Origin: Archangium primigenium | Lineage (GTDB): Bacteria > Myxococcota > Myxococcia > Myxococcales > Myxococcaceae | Length of the DNA stretch: 64,000 nucleotides | Assembly: GCF_016904885.1 (NCBI RefSeq) | Contig: NZ_JADWYI010000001.1 | Coordinates: 2,046,001 to 2,110,000, forward strand | Direction of reading: 5' to 3' | Shown here: piece after piece, positions 1-9,928 of the stretch | Numbering within the stretch: the stretch's first letter is position 1 | How the letters are laid out: each line of letters opens with the position of its first letter | Notes under the pieces: model-generated | Seen by the model: the letters and a program-made list of their open reading frames with translations, nothing else | The model's database searches: none | Told to the model about the DNA's origin: nothing | Program-made: the position numbers and the translations under genes

Positions 1-83
1 GGGCCTTTGTCTCCGAACGCCCGAGGCCCGGTGCCACGGAGCGTGTCCCGGGCGGGGCTGGAGGACTCAATCGGGACGGGGAC

Positions 84-1367
84 TCAGGCGGCGAGGAACG
101 CGCGGTTCTCCTGGATGAGGGTCTTGGCCGGGCGCGTGTCGTAGTTGATGCCGTTCATGCGCGACTGGAACTCGGCCACGGCCATGCGCTCTTCCTGGCC
201 CCAGGGGTTGATGTACTTCACGTACTCCTTGCCCTGGTGCTTCTCCAGGCCGGTGACGAGCAGCTGGTGGCCGCCGTTGCGGTACTTGATGCCGGCCAGC
301 ACGTTCTGTCCCTCGGCCAGCTCCGAGCGGATGCGGTCCATGAGCTTGGCGCGGTCCTTGGTGTTGGTGTCGTAGGACATGTTGTGGTCATAGACGGCGT
401 CGTAGAGGGCATCGAGGCCCCGGGCGGTGGCGCCCGCGTTGCGGTTCTCCTTGGAGGCCGAGTCGCGGTAGTCCCGGTCGCCATTGGAGGCCTCCATGAA
501 GATGGGGGCGAGCAGCCGCTGGGTGAGGGCCCGGCCCGAGCCGTCATCCTTGAAGGCCGTGTCCTTCTCGCGCGGCAGCGTGGTGCCGTTGGCGAGCTTG
601 ACGTTGCCCGAGGTGCTGGCGGCGGCCTTGATGAGGCGCGCGTACTCGGCGGGCCGCTCGATGTTCAGGCCGATGGTCATGGCCGTGGGGGCGCAGGTGC
701 CACGCGCGCCCTGGTTGATGGCGCTCGGGGTGGCCAGCTCCTGCACCAGGTCGGTGAGCAGCGTCTGTCGGTCCACACGCCGCTCGATGTCGTTGCCTTG
801 CGCGATGTCCGACAGGTGCTGGAGGACGGAGCCCTCGTTGAGGAAGTCCGAGCCCTTCTCCAGGCGGCCGCTGACGAGCAGCTTCTGGAGCGCGAGCGTG
901 GCCACGGGGTTGTTGGCGGCGGCGAGCTCCTGGCGCACCGTCGCATAGCGCGCGCTCTCCTGGGGCGAGAGGCGGGCGAGCTGCTGCTGCTCGAGGGCCT
1001 CGTGCGACTTCACCTGGGCCTGGGCGGCCTTGTAGCGCGAGGACTTGGGATTGGTGTTGGTGGAGCGCTCGACGTTGAAGGCGTCCTGGACGACGACGGC
1101 GCCGTTGTAGCCCTGCTTGCGGTTGGCCTGCGCGTTGAGCAGCGCGTCCATCTGGCTCACGGCCTGCGCGCGCACCTTGTCGCTGGCCGAGGGCTTGGAG
1201 GGCTCGAACACCGAGCCGCCACCGTGGCCCGTGGTGGGCGCCGGTGCCGGAGCGGGCGTGGGCGTCGGGGCGGGCTTGGTGCACCCAGGCGCCTTGGGCG
1301 GGGTCTTGGTGCAGGAGGAGGAGACGCGAACGGTGGTGGAGGAGGAGAAGGAAGAAGAGCAGCGCAT
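84..1367 (-). CDS. Papain-like cysteine peptidase domain protein (C39/calpain-like fold)
   Basis: The protein has about 427 residues. I start it at the ATG at 1367, which has GAGG about 8 bases upstream; the frame is open further upstream without a convincing ribosome site. A Thr/Pro/Ala-rich low-complexity stretch near the N-terminus leads into a helical region. The C-terminal part carries the papain-type triad: Gln and Cys in INQGARGTCAPTAM, His in GGHQLL and Asn in INPWG. The NPWG form is typical of bacterial papain/calpain-like peptidases. No clear signal peptide is visible. A second papain-like gene follows on the same strand about 200 bases upstream (1573-2523), so the two may be related effectors or secreted proteases. 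Substrate unknown. Confidence 0.75.
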   Translation of the reverse strand: MRCSSSFSSSTTVRVSSSCTKTPPKAPGCTKPAPTPTPAPAPAPTTGHGGGSVFEPSKPSASDKVRAQAVSQMDALLNAQANRKQGYNGAVVVQDAFNVERSTNTNPKSSRYKAAQAQVKSHEALEQQQLARLSPQESARYATVRQELAAANNPVATLALQKLLVSGRLEKGSDFLNEGSVLQHLSDIAQGNDIERRVDRQTLLTDLVQELATPSAINQGARGTCAPTAMTIGLNIERPAEYARLIKAAASTSGNVKLANGTTLPREKDTAFKDDGSGRALTQRLLAPIFMEASNGDRDYRDSASKENRNAGATARGLDALYDAVYDHNMSYDTNTKDRAKLMDRIRSELAEGQNVLAGIKYRNGGHQLLVTGLEKHQGKEYVKYINPWGQEERMAVAEFQSRMNGINYDTRPAKTLIQENRAFLAA

Positions 1368-1572
1368 GGGAGCCTCGGGGGTGCGGCGAGTGGATGCCGA
1401 GACATTGAGCAAGCGATGGGCCAACCCCGTGCGCTGACCACCTCCCTCGGAAGCGCCCGGCGGATTGCTGTCTTCAGACCTCAATCCGCCGCCTCACCTG
1501 CCGTCTGCATCCCTCAACCCCGCCGCGACACGCGCCGGTGGCGCCAGCTGCGAGCGCCGCGGGGGGGCGGGC

Positions 1573-2523
1573 TCAGATGCCCGACATGCTCACGTTCTTG
1601 CCGCCCTTGGAGCCGGTGCCCGGGGTGTTGCCCAGCGCCGCGGCGTACAGCGTGTTCTGCGCGCGCAGGCGCTGGGAGCTCGCGTGGGTGTTGGCCTTCA
1701 CGGAGACGAAACCGCCGCCCTTGTGGCCGCCGCCGGTGAAGGCCTCCTGGAGCTGCTGCGGCGACAGGTAGTAGTCCTTGCCCGTGGCCGGGTTCTTCAC
1801 CAGGTACTTGCCGGTGCTCTCGTCCTTGCCATCGACGATGACCCAGTGGGCCGTGCCCGCGCTCCCCGTGCCCCCGCCCTTGTCGATCTTGTCCGAGTCC
1901 ACCAGGGCGACGACCTTGTGGCCCTGCTGCAGCGACGCGTCCAGCTTGGAGATGAGCCGCGGGTCCGTGTGCGCCACGCCCTGGGTCACCTCCAGTCCCG
2001 CCGACGCCAGCATCCGCCCCATCTCCTTGGGCGAGCTGCCCGCCTTGCCGTCCTGGAGCGACATGTTCCTCAGCTCGCCCATCTGCACCTTGCCGTCGCG
2101 CGAGCGCACCTGATCGCGCGAGGCGGCGAGCATGCTCACCACCGCGGGGCCGCAGTCGTCGAGCGTCTGCTGGGTGAAGGGCGGCGTGGTCTGGCTCCAG
2201 CCCCCCTTGGTGAGCTGCACCTGGGCCAGGTCGTTGCTCAGGTCCGCGCCCGCGCGCGCCAGGAGCTGTCCGTTGTTGGACACCGAGCCCGAGCCCGTGC
2301 CGTTGCCGCTGTAGGTGATGCGGATGACCATGCCGTTGTCCAGGCTCGCCAGGTACTGGCCGGAAGCGGACGTGGGCTCGAAGCCATCCGAGGGCTTGTG
2401 CGGCGCGGTCCCGGGGGCGCCCGAGGCGGTGTTGCCGGCCGCCTTCGAGGGCGTCGGGTCGCTCGGGGACTTCACGCTCGCGCTCATCTTCCCACTGCCC
2501 TTGATCGAGAATTTGAAGTTCAT
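1573..2523 (-). CDS. C39-like papain-fold cysteine peptidase
   Basis: 316 residues from the ATG at 2523, preceded by GAGAG. The N-terminal 60 residues are Ser/Pro/Gly-rich and look disordered. The catalytic domain shows Gln and Cys in QTLDDCGPAVVSML, His in AHWVIVDG and Asn in VKNPATGKDYYLS, which fits the C39_2 peptidase-like fold (papain superfamily). The tail after the domain is Gly/Ser-rich. It shares strand and fold with the gene at 84-1367 but not close sequence, so this is a pair of diverged paralogues or two independent effectors. It is divergent from the Ser/Thr kinase at 2623 across a 99-base gap that must hold both promoters. Function beyond proteolysis cannot be read from the sequence. 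Confidence 0.8.
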   Translation of the reverse strand: MNFKFSIKGSGKMSASVKSPSDPTPSKAAGNTASGAPGTAPHKPSDGFEPTSASGQYLASLDNGMVIRITYSGNGTGSGSVSNNGQLLARAGADLSNDLAQVQLTKGGWSQTTPPFTQQTLDDCGPAVVSMLAASRDQVRSRDGKVQMGELRNMSLQDGKAGSSPKEMGRMLASAGLEVTQGVAHTDPRLISKLDASLQQGHKVVALVDSDKIDKGGGTGSAGTAHWVIVDGKDESTGKYLVKNPATGKDYYLSPQQLQEAFTGGGHKGGGFVSVKANTHASSQRLRAQNTLYAAALGNTPGTGSKGGKNVSMSGI

Positions 2524-2622
2524 GGTGCTCTCTCAGTGAAAACCGTCTTCCCGGTAATTCCATCTTACATTCCGAGAGGGCGCGGGGGATACTTCACGGG
2601 AGAAGGATTCTGGGAACGACGC

Positions 2623-5319
2623 ATGAGTGAACAGACGGTCTCCTCCCGGCCTCGGGGAAAGAAGGCGGTGCCCGCGCTCAAACAGGTGGGCCGCTACGTG
2701 CTGCTCAAGCAGTTGGGCGAGGGCGGCATGGGCGTGGTGTACATGGCCTACGATCCGGACCTGGACCGGGCGGTGGCGCTCAAGCTGTTGCGCGCGGACG
2801 GGCGGGCGAACTCGGAGGACGCGCGGGCGCGGCTGTTGCGCGAGGCGCAGGCGATGGCGCGGGTGTCGCACGCGAACGTCATCCCCATCTTCGACGTGGG
2901 CGTGTGGGGCGAGCAGGTCTTCCTGGCGATGGAGCTCGTGGAGGGCCAGACGCTGGGCGAGTGGCTGCGCGCGAACGAGCGCCCCGCGTGGCGCGAGGTG
3001 CTCGGCAAGTTCGTGGACGCGGGCCGGGGGCTCCTGGCCGCGCACGAGGCGGGGCTCGTGCACCGCGACTTCAAGCCCGGCAACGTGCTGATGGACCGGC
3101 GGGGCCGCGTCTTCGTCACCGACTTCGGCCTGGCGCGCCAGGTGGAGAAGGGCGAGCAGGAGCAGACGTCCCTGTTCCAGGCCGCGGGCCTGCTGCCCGC
3201 GGGCGTGGAGCACCGCATGTTGGAGGTGGACCTGACCGAGACGGGCTCGGTCATGGGCACGCCCAACTACATGTCCCCCGAGCAGTTCCGGGGCGCGGGC
3301 GTGGACGTGCGCTCGGACCAGTTCAGCTTCTGTGTGTCGCTCTACTGGGCGCTCTACCGGCAGCGGCCCTTCGAGCCGGATGCGCTGCGGCGGGCCGTGC
3401 AGTCCGGCGTCGTCGCGGAGTCGCCCGGCGAGACGCCCGGCGCCGCGCCCACCCGGGCCGCGCGGCGCGAGGCCCGCGCGCGCCTGCCCGCGCCGCCGCT
3501 CATCCTGGAGCCGCCGCGCGACAGCCCGGTGCCCGCCTGGGTGCGCCAGGCCCTCATGCGGGGGCTGTCGGTGGAGCCCGGCCAGCGCTTCGCGTCCATG
3601 GGCGAGTTGCTCGCGGCGCTCAGCCAGGAGGCCCGGCTGCGCCGGCGGCGTGGGTGGATGGCGGCCGCGGCGGCGGGGGTGGTGGGCGTGTCGCTCGTGG
3701 GCACGGCCGTGTACCAGCGCTCGCGCGTGTGCGTGGGCGCGGGGGAGCTCATGGCCGAGGTGTGGAACCCCGCGGCGCGCCAGCGGGTGGAGGGCGCCTT
3801 CGCCGCCACGGGCCTGGCCTTCGCCCCGGACGTCTCCGGGCGGGTGGCCGGGGTGCTGGACGGGTACACGCGTGCCTGGAGCGCGCAGCGGGTGGCGGCG
3901 TGCGAGGCCACGAAGCTGCGGGGGGTGCAGACGGAGGCGCTGCTCGAGCGGCGCGAGGCGTGTCTGGAGCGGCGCCGCCAGGACGTGCGGGCGCTGGTGG
4001 ACGAGCTGTCGCGGGCGGACGGGACCCTGGTGGAGAAGTCCGTGGACGCGGCGCTCGCCCTGCCCGTGCTGGGGGAGTGCGAGAACGTGGAGGCGCTCGC
4101 CGAGCGACAGCGCCTGCCCGAGGACGCGGGCCAGCGCGAGCGGATTGCCGCCCTGGACGAGCGCCTCGCCCGGCTCAAGGTGCTCGTGGACACGGGCCGC
4201 TACGCGCCCGCGCGCGAGGCGGTGGGGCCGCTCGTGGAGGCGGCGGAGAACACGGGCTACGCGCCGCTGATGGCCGAGGCGCATGCCCAGCGCGGCTGGC
4301 TCCGCTTCCAGTTGAGCGAGCTGGAGGCCGCGCGGGGCGACCTGGTGCGCGCCGCCCACGAGGCCGAGGCGGGCCGGGCCGAGCGCGTGAAGGCGGAGGC
4401 GCTCGGGCGGCTGCTCTACGTGGACACCCGGCGCGAGCACTTCGACACGGCGGAGGAGTGGGGCGGCTGGACGGAGGCCGCGCTGCGCCGCATGGGCGGA
4501 GACGCGCTGCTCGAGGGCGGGCTGCTGTTCAACCGCGCCCACCTGGCGCTCTCGCGCGGACAGCTCCCCGCGGCGCGGGCCCTCTTCGAGCGGGCGGGCG
4601 CGGTGTGGCAGCGGGTGTTGCCCCCGGAGCATCCCCGGCGGGCCCGGCTGGGGGTGATGCTGGGCCGCGTGCTGGTGCAGGAGGGCCAGGCGGCGCGGGG
4701 CGTGGAGGTGCTGCGCGAGGCGCTCGCGCGCCTGGACAAGGGCCTGGGCGCGCTCCACCCCGACACCGTCACGGCGCACTACGCGCTGGCCTGGGCGCTG
4801 CGCGAGCAGGGGGAGCTGGAGCGGGCGCTCACGCAGGTGCGCGAGGTGGTGCGGCGGCACGAGGCGCTCCATGGGCCCGCGCACGTGCGCACCGCGGAGG
4901 CGCGGGACGAGGAGGGCCAGAGCCTGCTCGGGCTCAAGCGCTACCCGGAGGCGCTGGCGGTGTACCAGCGCGCCCTGGCCGACAAGCGCCGGGTGCTCGC
5001 GCCGGACGACGCGTCCCTGCAGTATTCCTATGACGGGGTGGGCCAGGCGCTCCTGGGCCTGGGCCGGGTGCGCGAGGCCCTGTCGCCCCTGCGCCAGGCC
5101 GTGTCCTTCGCGTCCGTGGAGCCCGAGGCGCTCGCCGAGTCCGGCTTCGCCCTGGCCCGGGCGCTCCGGGGGGACGGGCAGGCGCGCGAGGCGCTCGTCC
5201 AGGCGCGGCAGGCGCGCGACCTGTTCCTGCGCGCTGGCGAGGAGGGGCGGGCCGCCGAGGTGCTCGCGTGGATGGCGCCCGCGCGCGAATCCCCCAAGCA
5301 CCAGGGCCGGCGCCCCTGA
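2623..5319 (+). CDS. Membrane Ser/Thr protein kinase with C-terminal TPR region
   Basis: 898 residues. An N-terminal Hanks-type kinase domain has the glycine loop LGEGGMGVVY (31-40), ATP-site Lys at 54, catalytic HRDFKPGN (from 147), DFG (from 167) and GTPNYMSPEQ in the activation segment. A single hydrophobic segment at about 343-363 is the membrane anchor. The rest is Ala/Leu/Arg-rich helical repeat, best read as tetratricopeptide repeats, probably periplasmic, for protein binding. The start is the ATG before SEQTVSS; the frame is open far upstream but without kinase homology. HRDFKPGN instead of HRDLKP is common in myxobacterial kinases. An FHA-domain sigma-54 activator follows 30 bases downstream and is the obvious candidate partner. 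Confidence 0.93.
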   Translation: MSEQTVSSRPRGKKAVPALKQVGRYVLLKQLGEGGMGVVYMAYDPDLDRAVALKLLRADGRANSEDARARLLREAQAMARVSHANVIPIFDVGVWGEQVFLAMELVEGQTLGEWLRANERPAWREVLGKFVDAGRGLLAAHEAGLVHRDFKPGNVLMDRRGRVFVTDFGLARQVEKGEQEQTSLFQAAGLLPAGVEHRMLEVDLTETGSVMGTPNYMSPEQFRGAGVDVRSDQFSFCVSLYWALYRQRPFEPDALRRAVQSGVVAESPGETPGAAPTRAARREARARLPAPPLILEPPRDSPVPAWVRQALMRGLSVEPGQRFASMGELLAALSQEARLRRRRGWMAAAAAGVVGVSLVGTAVYQRSRVCVGAGELMAEVWNPAARQRVEGAFAATGLAFAPDVSGRVAGVLDGYTRAWSAQRVAACEATKLRGVQTEALLERREACLERRRQDVRALVDELSRADGTLVEKSVDAALALPVLGECENVEALAERQRLPEDAGQRERIAALDERLARLKVLVDTGRYAPAREAVGPLVEAAENTGYAPLMAEAHAQRGWLRFQLSELEAARGDLVRAAHEAEAGRAERVKAEALGRLLYVDTRREHFDTAEEWGGWTEAALRRMGGDALLEGGLLFNRAHLALSRGQLPAARALFERAGAVWQRVLPPEHPRRARLGVMLGRVLVQEGQAARGVEVLREALARLDKGLGALHPDTVTAHYALAWALREQGELERALTQVREVVRRHEALHGPAHVRTAEARDEEGQSLLGLKRYPEALAVYQRALADKRRVLAPDDASLQYSYDGVGQALLGLGRVREALSPLRQAVSFASVEPEALAESGFALARALRGDGQAREALVQARQARDLFLRAGEEGRAAEVLAWMAPARESPKHQGRRP

Positions 5320-5349
5320 GCCCCCGGCCCGCGTGCTAGAGTCCCCGCC

Positions 5350-6726
<1,377 letters not shown>

Positions 6727-6729
6727 GCC

Positions 6730-7608
6730 TCAGGCGCTCAGCAGCGGGTCCGCCGGCGCCGCCTCCCCCGAGGGCAGGGCCGTGGTGACGTCCTGCTCGG
6801 GCTGGCAGGTGGGGCACCAGTGGGTGTTGCGTCCGCCCAGCTTGCCCGCGCGCACCCGGTCCCCGCAGCGGGGGCAGGACTCGCCCGTGCGGCCGAACAC
6901 GTTGCGGTGGTGCTTCGCGCCGCCCTGCACCCCGAAGAGGTCGCGCTGGGTGCCCCGCAGGCGGATGCCCTCGTCGAGCACCTCGCGGATGCCCTCGTAC
7001 AGCCGCACCAGCTCCGCGGGGCCCAGGGAACCCGCGACCCGGCGGGGATGCAGCCGGGCCACCCACAGGCTCTCGTCCGCGTCCCGGTTGCCGAGCCCCG
7101 CGAAGACGCGCTGGTTGAGCAGCACCGTCTTGAGGGGGCCGCGCCGACGGCGCAACTGGCGCGCGAGCACCTCGGGCGAGAAGTCGTCCGACAGGGCCTC
7201 CGGACCCAACTCGTCGAGCTTGAGCCGCTCAGTCAGCTCGCTCGCGGGCGCCAGCGCCACCCGCGCGTAGCCGAGCTCGTCGCTGAAGACGAGCTCCTCG
7301 CCGCCCTCCAGGCCCAGCACCACGAGCGTGTGCTCGGGCCGGGTGCCGATGGCCCCGCGCAGCTCCAGGTTGCCCCAGAGCATCAGGTGCAGGGCCAGCA
7401 CCTGCCCGTCGTCCAGGGCCAGGAGCATGAACTTGGCCCGCCGCCGCGCGGACACCACCCGCCGCCCCGCGAGCCGCTCGGACAACACACTCGCCCGGGG
7501 GAAGCGCACCGCCTGGGGCACGCGCACCTCCGCGCCCGTGAAGCGCTTGCCCACCACCGCCTGTTGCAGGTCCCTCACCAGCGTCTCCACCTCGGGGACT
7601 TCCGCCAT
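6730..7608 (-). CDS. Fpg/Nei-family DNA glycosylase-like protein lacking Pro2
   Basis: 292 residues. The start is the ATG at 7608, giving MAEVPEVETL; the frame is open upstream but only as low-complexity sequence. The fold is Fpg/MutM-like: N-terminal EVPEVETL, beta-hairpin Lys in RRRAKFMLL, helix-two-turn-helix GLGN and a C-terminal zinc finger CPRC...CPTC with 18 residues between the Cys pairs, preceded by the DNA-binding Arg in GGRNTHWC. The catalytic N-terminal proline of the family (MPELPE) is alanine here, while the following Glu is kept. That proline forms the Schiff base with DNA, so the protein may be a non-catalytic damage binder, or may use the amine of Ala2. It is divergent from the reductase at 7755. 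Confidence 0.88.
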   Translation of the reverse strand: MAEVPEVETLVRDLQQAVVGKRFTGAEVRVPQAVRFPRASVLSERLAGRRVVSARRRAKFMLLALDDGQVLALHLMLWGNLELRGAIGTRPEHTLVVLGLEGGEELVFSDELGYARVALAPASELTERLKLDELGPEALSDDFSPEVLARQLRRRRGPLKTVLLNQRVFAGLGNRDADESLWVARLHPRRVAGSLGPAELVRLYEGIREVLDEGIRLRGTQRDLFGVQGGAKHHRNVFGRTGESCPRCGDRVRAGKLGGRNTHWCPTCQPEQDVTTALPSGEAAPADPLLSA

Positions 7609-7754
7609 GGTCTCGTTCCTCCCGTGACTTTTAAAGTAAGGCGCCCGAGGGGACGACTCAAGCGGTCCTTCCGGTGGACGAGACCTCGGAGGTGGGAGGC
7701 GGAGGGCGCTCGGCCGGCTGACTGGCCCGGCGGCCTCTGTTAAGGAAGGCGGCC

Positions 7755-8480
7755 ATGACGACCGCATTCATCACCGGCGCCGGCGTGCGTGTGGGCAGCG
7801 CGGTGGCGCGCGCCCTGGGCCAGGCCGGGTATGACCTGGCGCTGCACGCGAACCGCTCCGCCGAGTCGGTGCGGGCGCTGGCGGAGGAGTTCGAGGTGCT
7901 CGGGCGGCGGGTCACCGTCCACACCGCGGACCTGTCCCGGCCCGAGGCGGTGGACGCGCTGGGCGCCGAGGTGCGCGCGGCCCATCCCGCCCTGGACGTG
8001 GTGGTGCACAACGCGGGGCTCTACGCGGCGGTGCCCTTTGGCGCCATCACCCGCGCGCAGTACCAGACGATGGTGGGGGTGAACCTGGACGCGCCCTTCT
8101 TCCTCACCCAGGCCCTGCTGCCCTCGCTGCGCGCGGGCACGTCCCCCTTGGTGGTGCACCTCACGGACATCGCCGGGGAGCGGCCCGTGGGGGGCTACGC
8201 GCACTACTCGGTGAGCAAGGCGGGCCTCATCATGCTCACGCGGGCGCTGGCGGTGGAGCTGGCGCCGCACGTGCGCGTCAACGCCATCTCCCCGGGCACG
8301 GTGGCCTTCCCGGAGGACTTCGACGCGGCGGCGCGCGAGGACACGCTGCGGCGCATTCCCCTGGGGCGCGAGGGGAGCGTGGAGGACGTGGCCCGCGCGG
8401 TGCTGTTCCTCGCCCGGGACGCGCCCTACGTCACCGGCCAGGTGCTCGCGGTGGACGGCGGCCGGAGCGCGCAGCTCTAG
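7755..8480 (+). CDS. Short-chain dehydrogenase/reductase, pteridine reductase-like
   Basis: 241 residues with a strong AAGGAAGG ribosome site. A Rossmann fold NADP-binding motif is at the N-terminus (TGAGVRVGSAVA, like the TGAxxRIG form of FolM/PTR1 pteridine reductases). NAG appears in VVHNAG. The catalytic Tyr and Lys are in YAHYSVSKAG, and the cofactor-site motif is NAISPGTV. The Arg in the glycine-rich loop suggests NADPH preference. Likely a dihydropterin or quinonoid substrate, but other SDR substrates are possible. It sits alone on the plus strand between Fpg-like and YgfZ-like genes. A folate link with the neighbouring tetrahydrofolate-binding YgfZ is possible. Confidence 0.85.
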   Translation: MTTAFITGAGVRVGSAVARALGQAGYDLALHANRSAESVRALAEEFEVLGRRVTVHTADLSRPEAVDALGAEVRAAHPALDVVVHNAGLYAAVPFGAITRAQYQTMVGVNLDAPFFLTQALLPSLRAGTSPLVVHLTDIAGERPVGGYAHYSVSKAGLIMLTRALAVELAPHVRVNAISPGTVAFPEDFDAAAREDTLRRIPLGREGSVEDVARAVLFLARDAPYVTGQVLAVDGGRSAQL

Positions 8481-8495
8481 CGCGCGCGCCGGGCG

Positions 8496-9563
8496 TCAGG
8501 CGAAGGGCAGGGCGGTGACGGTGGCCTCGGCGGGGCCCTCGCCCACGGTGAGCACCGTGCCGGGCTCCAGGTGGTCGCGGTGCACGTAGCCCAGGGCCAG
8601 GGGCTCGGCGGCGCCGGGCGAGCGCGTCACGCTGGTGAGCCAGCCCACCTTCTTGCCGTCCTTCTTGAGCTCGGTGCCGGGCCCGGCCGCGTCCGCGCTC
8701 AGGCGCAGGCCGGCGAGCTTTCGGTTCATGTGGCCGCGGAAGGTGGCGCGGGCGATGACCTCCTGCCCGATGTAGCACCCCTTGTTGTACGAGATGGCGT
8801 GGGTGAGGTTGGCCTCCAGGGGGATGGTGGTGTCCACCATGTCCTGGCCGTAGCGCGGCACCCCGGCCTCCACGCGCACCACCTCGAGCGCCCGCCAGCC
8901 GAGCGGCTGGAGCCCCAGGGCCGCGCCCGCCGCCCCGAGGGCCTTCCACACCGCCTCCAGACCCGCGCGCGGCACCCACACGTCCACGCCCTGGGCCTGC
9001 AGCCGGGTGTTGCCCAAGAGCAGCACGTCCTGGTCCGCCAGACGCCCGGCGCGCGTGGCGTCCTGGGCGAGGGGCTCGAAGGGCGCGCCGAGCGCGGCCG
9101 TCAGCAGCTCGGGCGTCCGGGGGCCGAGCAGCCGCAAGAGGCCGCCCTCCTCGGTGGCGTCGTGCAGCTCGGCGTCCTCGGAGATGAGGTACTTCTCCAG
9201 GAATTCCCGCACCTTGGCGCCCAGGCCGGGCTCCAGGTCCAGCAGCAGGTCCGCGTCGCGGCGCAGGATGCGCGCGTCCGCCACCATGGCGCCCTTCACG
9301 GTGATGAAGGCCGCGTAGGTGGAGGCCCCGGCCACGAGTCCCTTCACGTCCTGGGTCACCATGCCGTGCAGGAAGGTTGTGCGGTCCTCCCCGGTTATGC
9401 GCAGCGCCTCGCGGTAGGTGGCGTCATGGAGCGCCACGCCTGTCCGGGCGGCGCGGTACTCGGCCGCCTCGTTCCCGTAGTCGGCCACGACTTCCCGGCC
9501 TTGAAGCTCTTGAAAACGGGCGCCTGCCTGCTCGTGAAGAAAATGCAGAGACAGCGGTTGCAT
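8496..9563 (-). CDS. ygfZ: YgfZ/GcvT-family folate-binding Fe-S protein maturation factor
   Basis: 355 residues, matching the family length. The signature KGCYIGQEVIAR with the conserved Cys is the hallmark of YgfZ (IbaA57-like) proteins, which use tetrahydrofolate to help assemble or repair [4Fe-4S] clusters. The N-terminal part is GcvT-like (ALHDATYREALRITGED, FLHGMVTQDV). The start is the ATG at 9563. It is divergent from the cupin gene at 9602 across fewer than 40 bases, so the promoters overlap; the gap contains the A/T-rich TATATA. Confidence 0.92.
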   Translation of the reverse strand: MQPLSLHFLHEQAGARFQELQGREVVADYGNEAAEYRAARTGVALHDATYREALRITGEDRTTFLHGMVTQDVKGLVAGASTYAAFITVKGAMVADARILRRDADLLLDLEPGLGAKVREFLEKYLISEDAELHDATEEGGLLRLLGPRTPELLTAALGAPFEPLAQDATRAGRLADQDVLLLGNTRLQAQGVDVWVPRAGLEAVWKALGAAGAALGLQPLGWRALEVVRVEAGVPRYGQDMVDTTIPLEANLTHAISYNKGCYIGQEVIARATFRGHMNRKLAGLRLSADAAGPGTELKKDGKKVGWLTSVTRSPGAAEPLALGYVHRDHLEPGTVLTVGEGPAEATVTALPFA

Positions 9564-9601
9564 GAGCGTCGCTATATAGAGGGCCGGGAGTGAATGCCAC
9601 G

Positions 9602-9928
9602 ATGGATGTGAAACACCTGTCGGACTACCTGGGCTTCGCGGCCGGGAAGCTCCAGAAGCACCACCTCTTCGGGTCCGAGCGCTTCTTCCTGGACGTGTAC
9701 TGCCTGCTGCCCGGCCAGTCGCAGAAGCCCCATCGGCACGCGGCCTCGGACAAGGTGTACACCGTGCTGGAGGGGCAGTGCCGCTTCCAGCTGGGCGCGG
9801 AGGAGACCCTCCAGGGCCCCGGCGCCGTCCTCTTCGCCCCCGCGGGGGTGGAGCACGGCGTCACCAACGATGGCCCCGCCAACGCCCGCCTCCTCGTCTT
9901 GATGACCCCCCCTCCGGAGCACGCATGA
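9602..9928 (+). CDS. Small cupin-fold metal-binding protein
   Basis: 108 residues from the ATG at 9602; a GTG at 9590 in the same frame would add four residues but has no room for a ribosome site, whereas GGGAG at 9586-9590 suits the ATG. This is a single-domain cupin. Motif 1 is PHRHAASDKVYTVLEG with the metal-binding His-x-His, and motif 2 contains PAGVEHGVTN. Substrate unknown; such proteins can be isomerases, dioxygenases or sensors. Its stop codon overlaps the start of the VKOR-DsbA gene (ATGA at 9925-9928), so the two are translationally coupled. Confidence 0.87.
   Translation: MDVKHLSDYLGFAAGKLQKHHLFGSERFFLDVYCLLPGQSQKPHRHAASDKVYTVLEGQCRFQLGAEETLQGPGAVLFAPAGVEHGVTNDGPANARLLVLMTPPPEHA

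Noticed and set aside
1-83. Small gene at the left edge
   Set aside because: No start with ribosome site or motif is visible in these 83 bases; it is the sequence downstream of the first peptidase gene.
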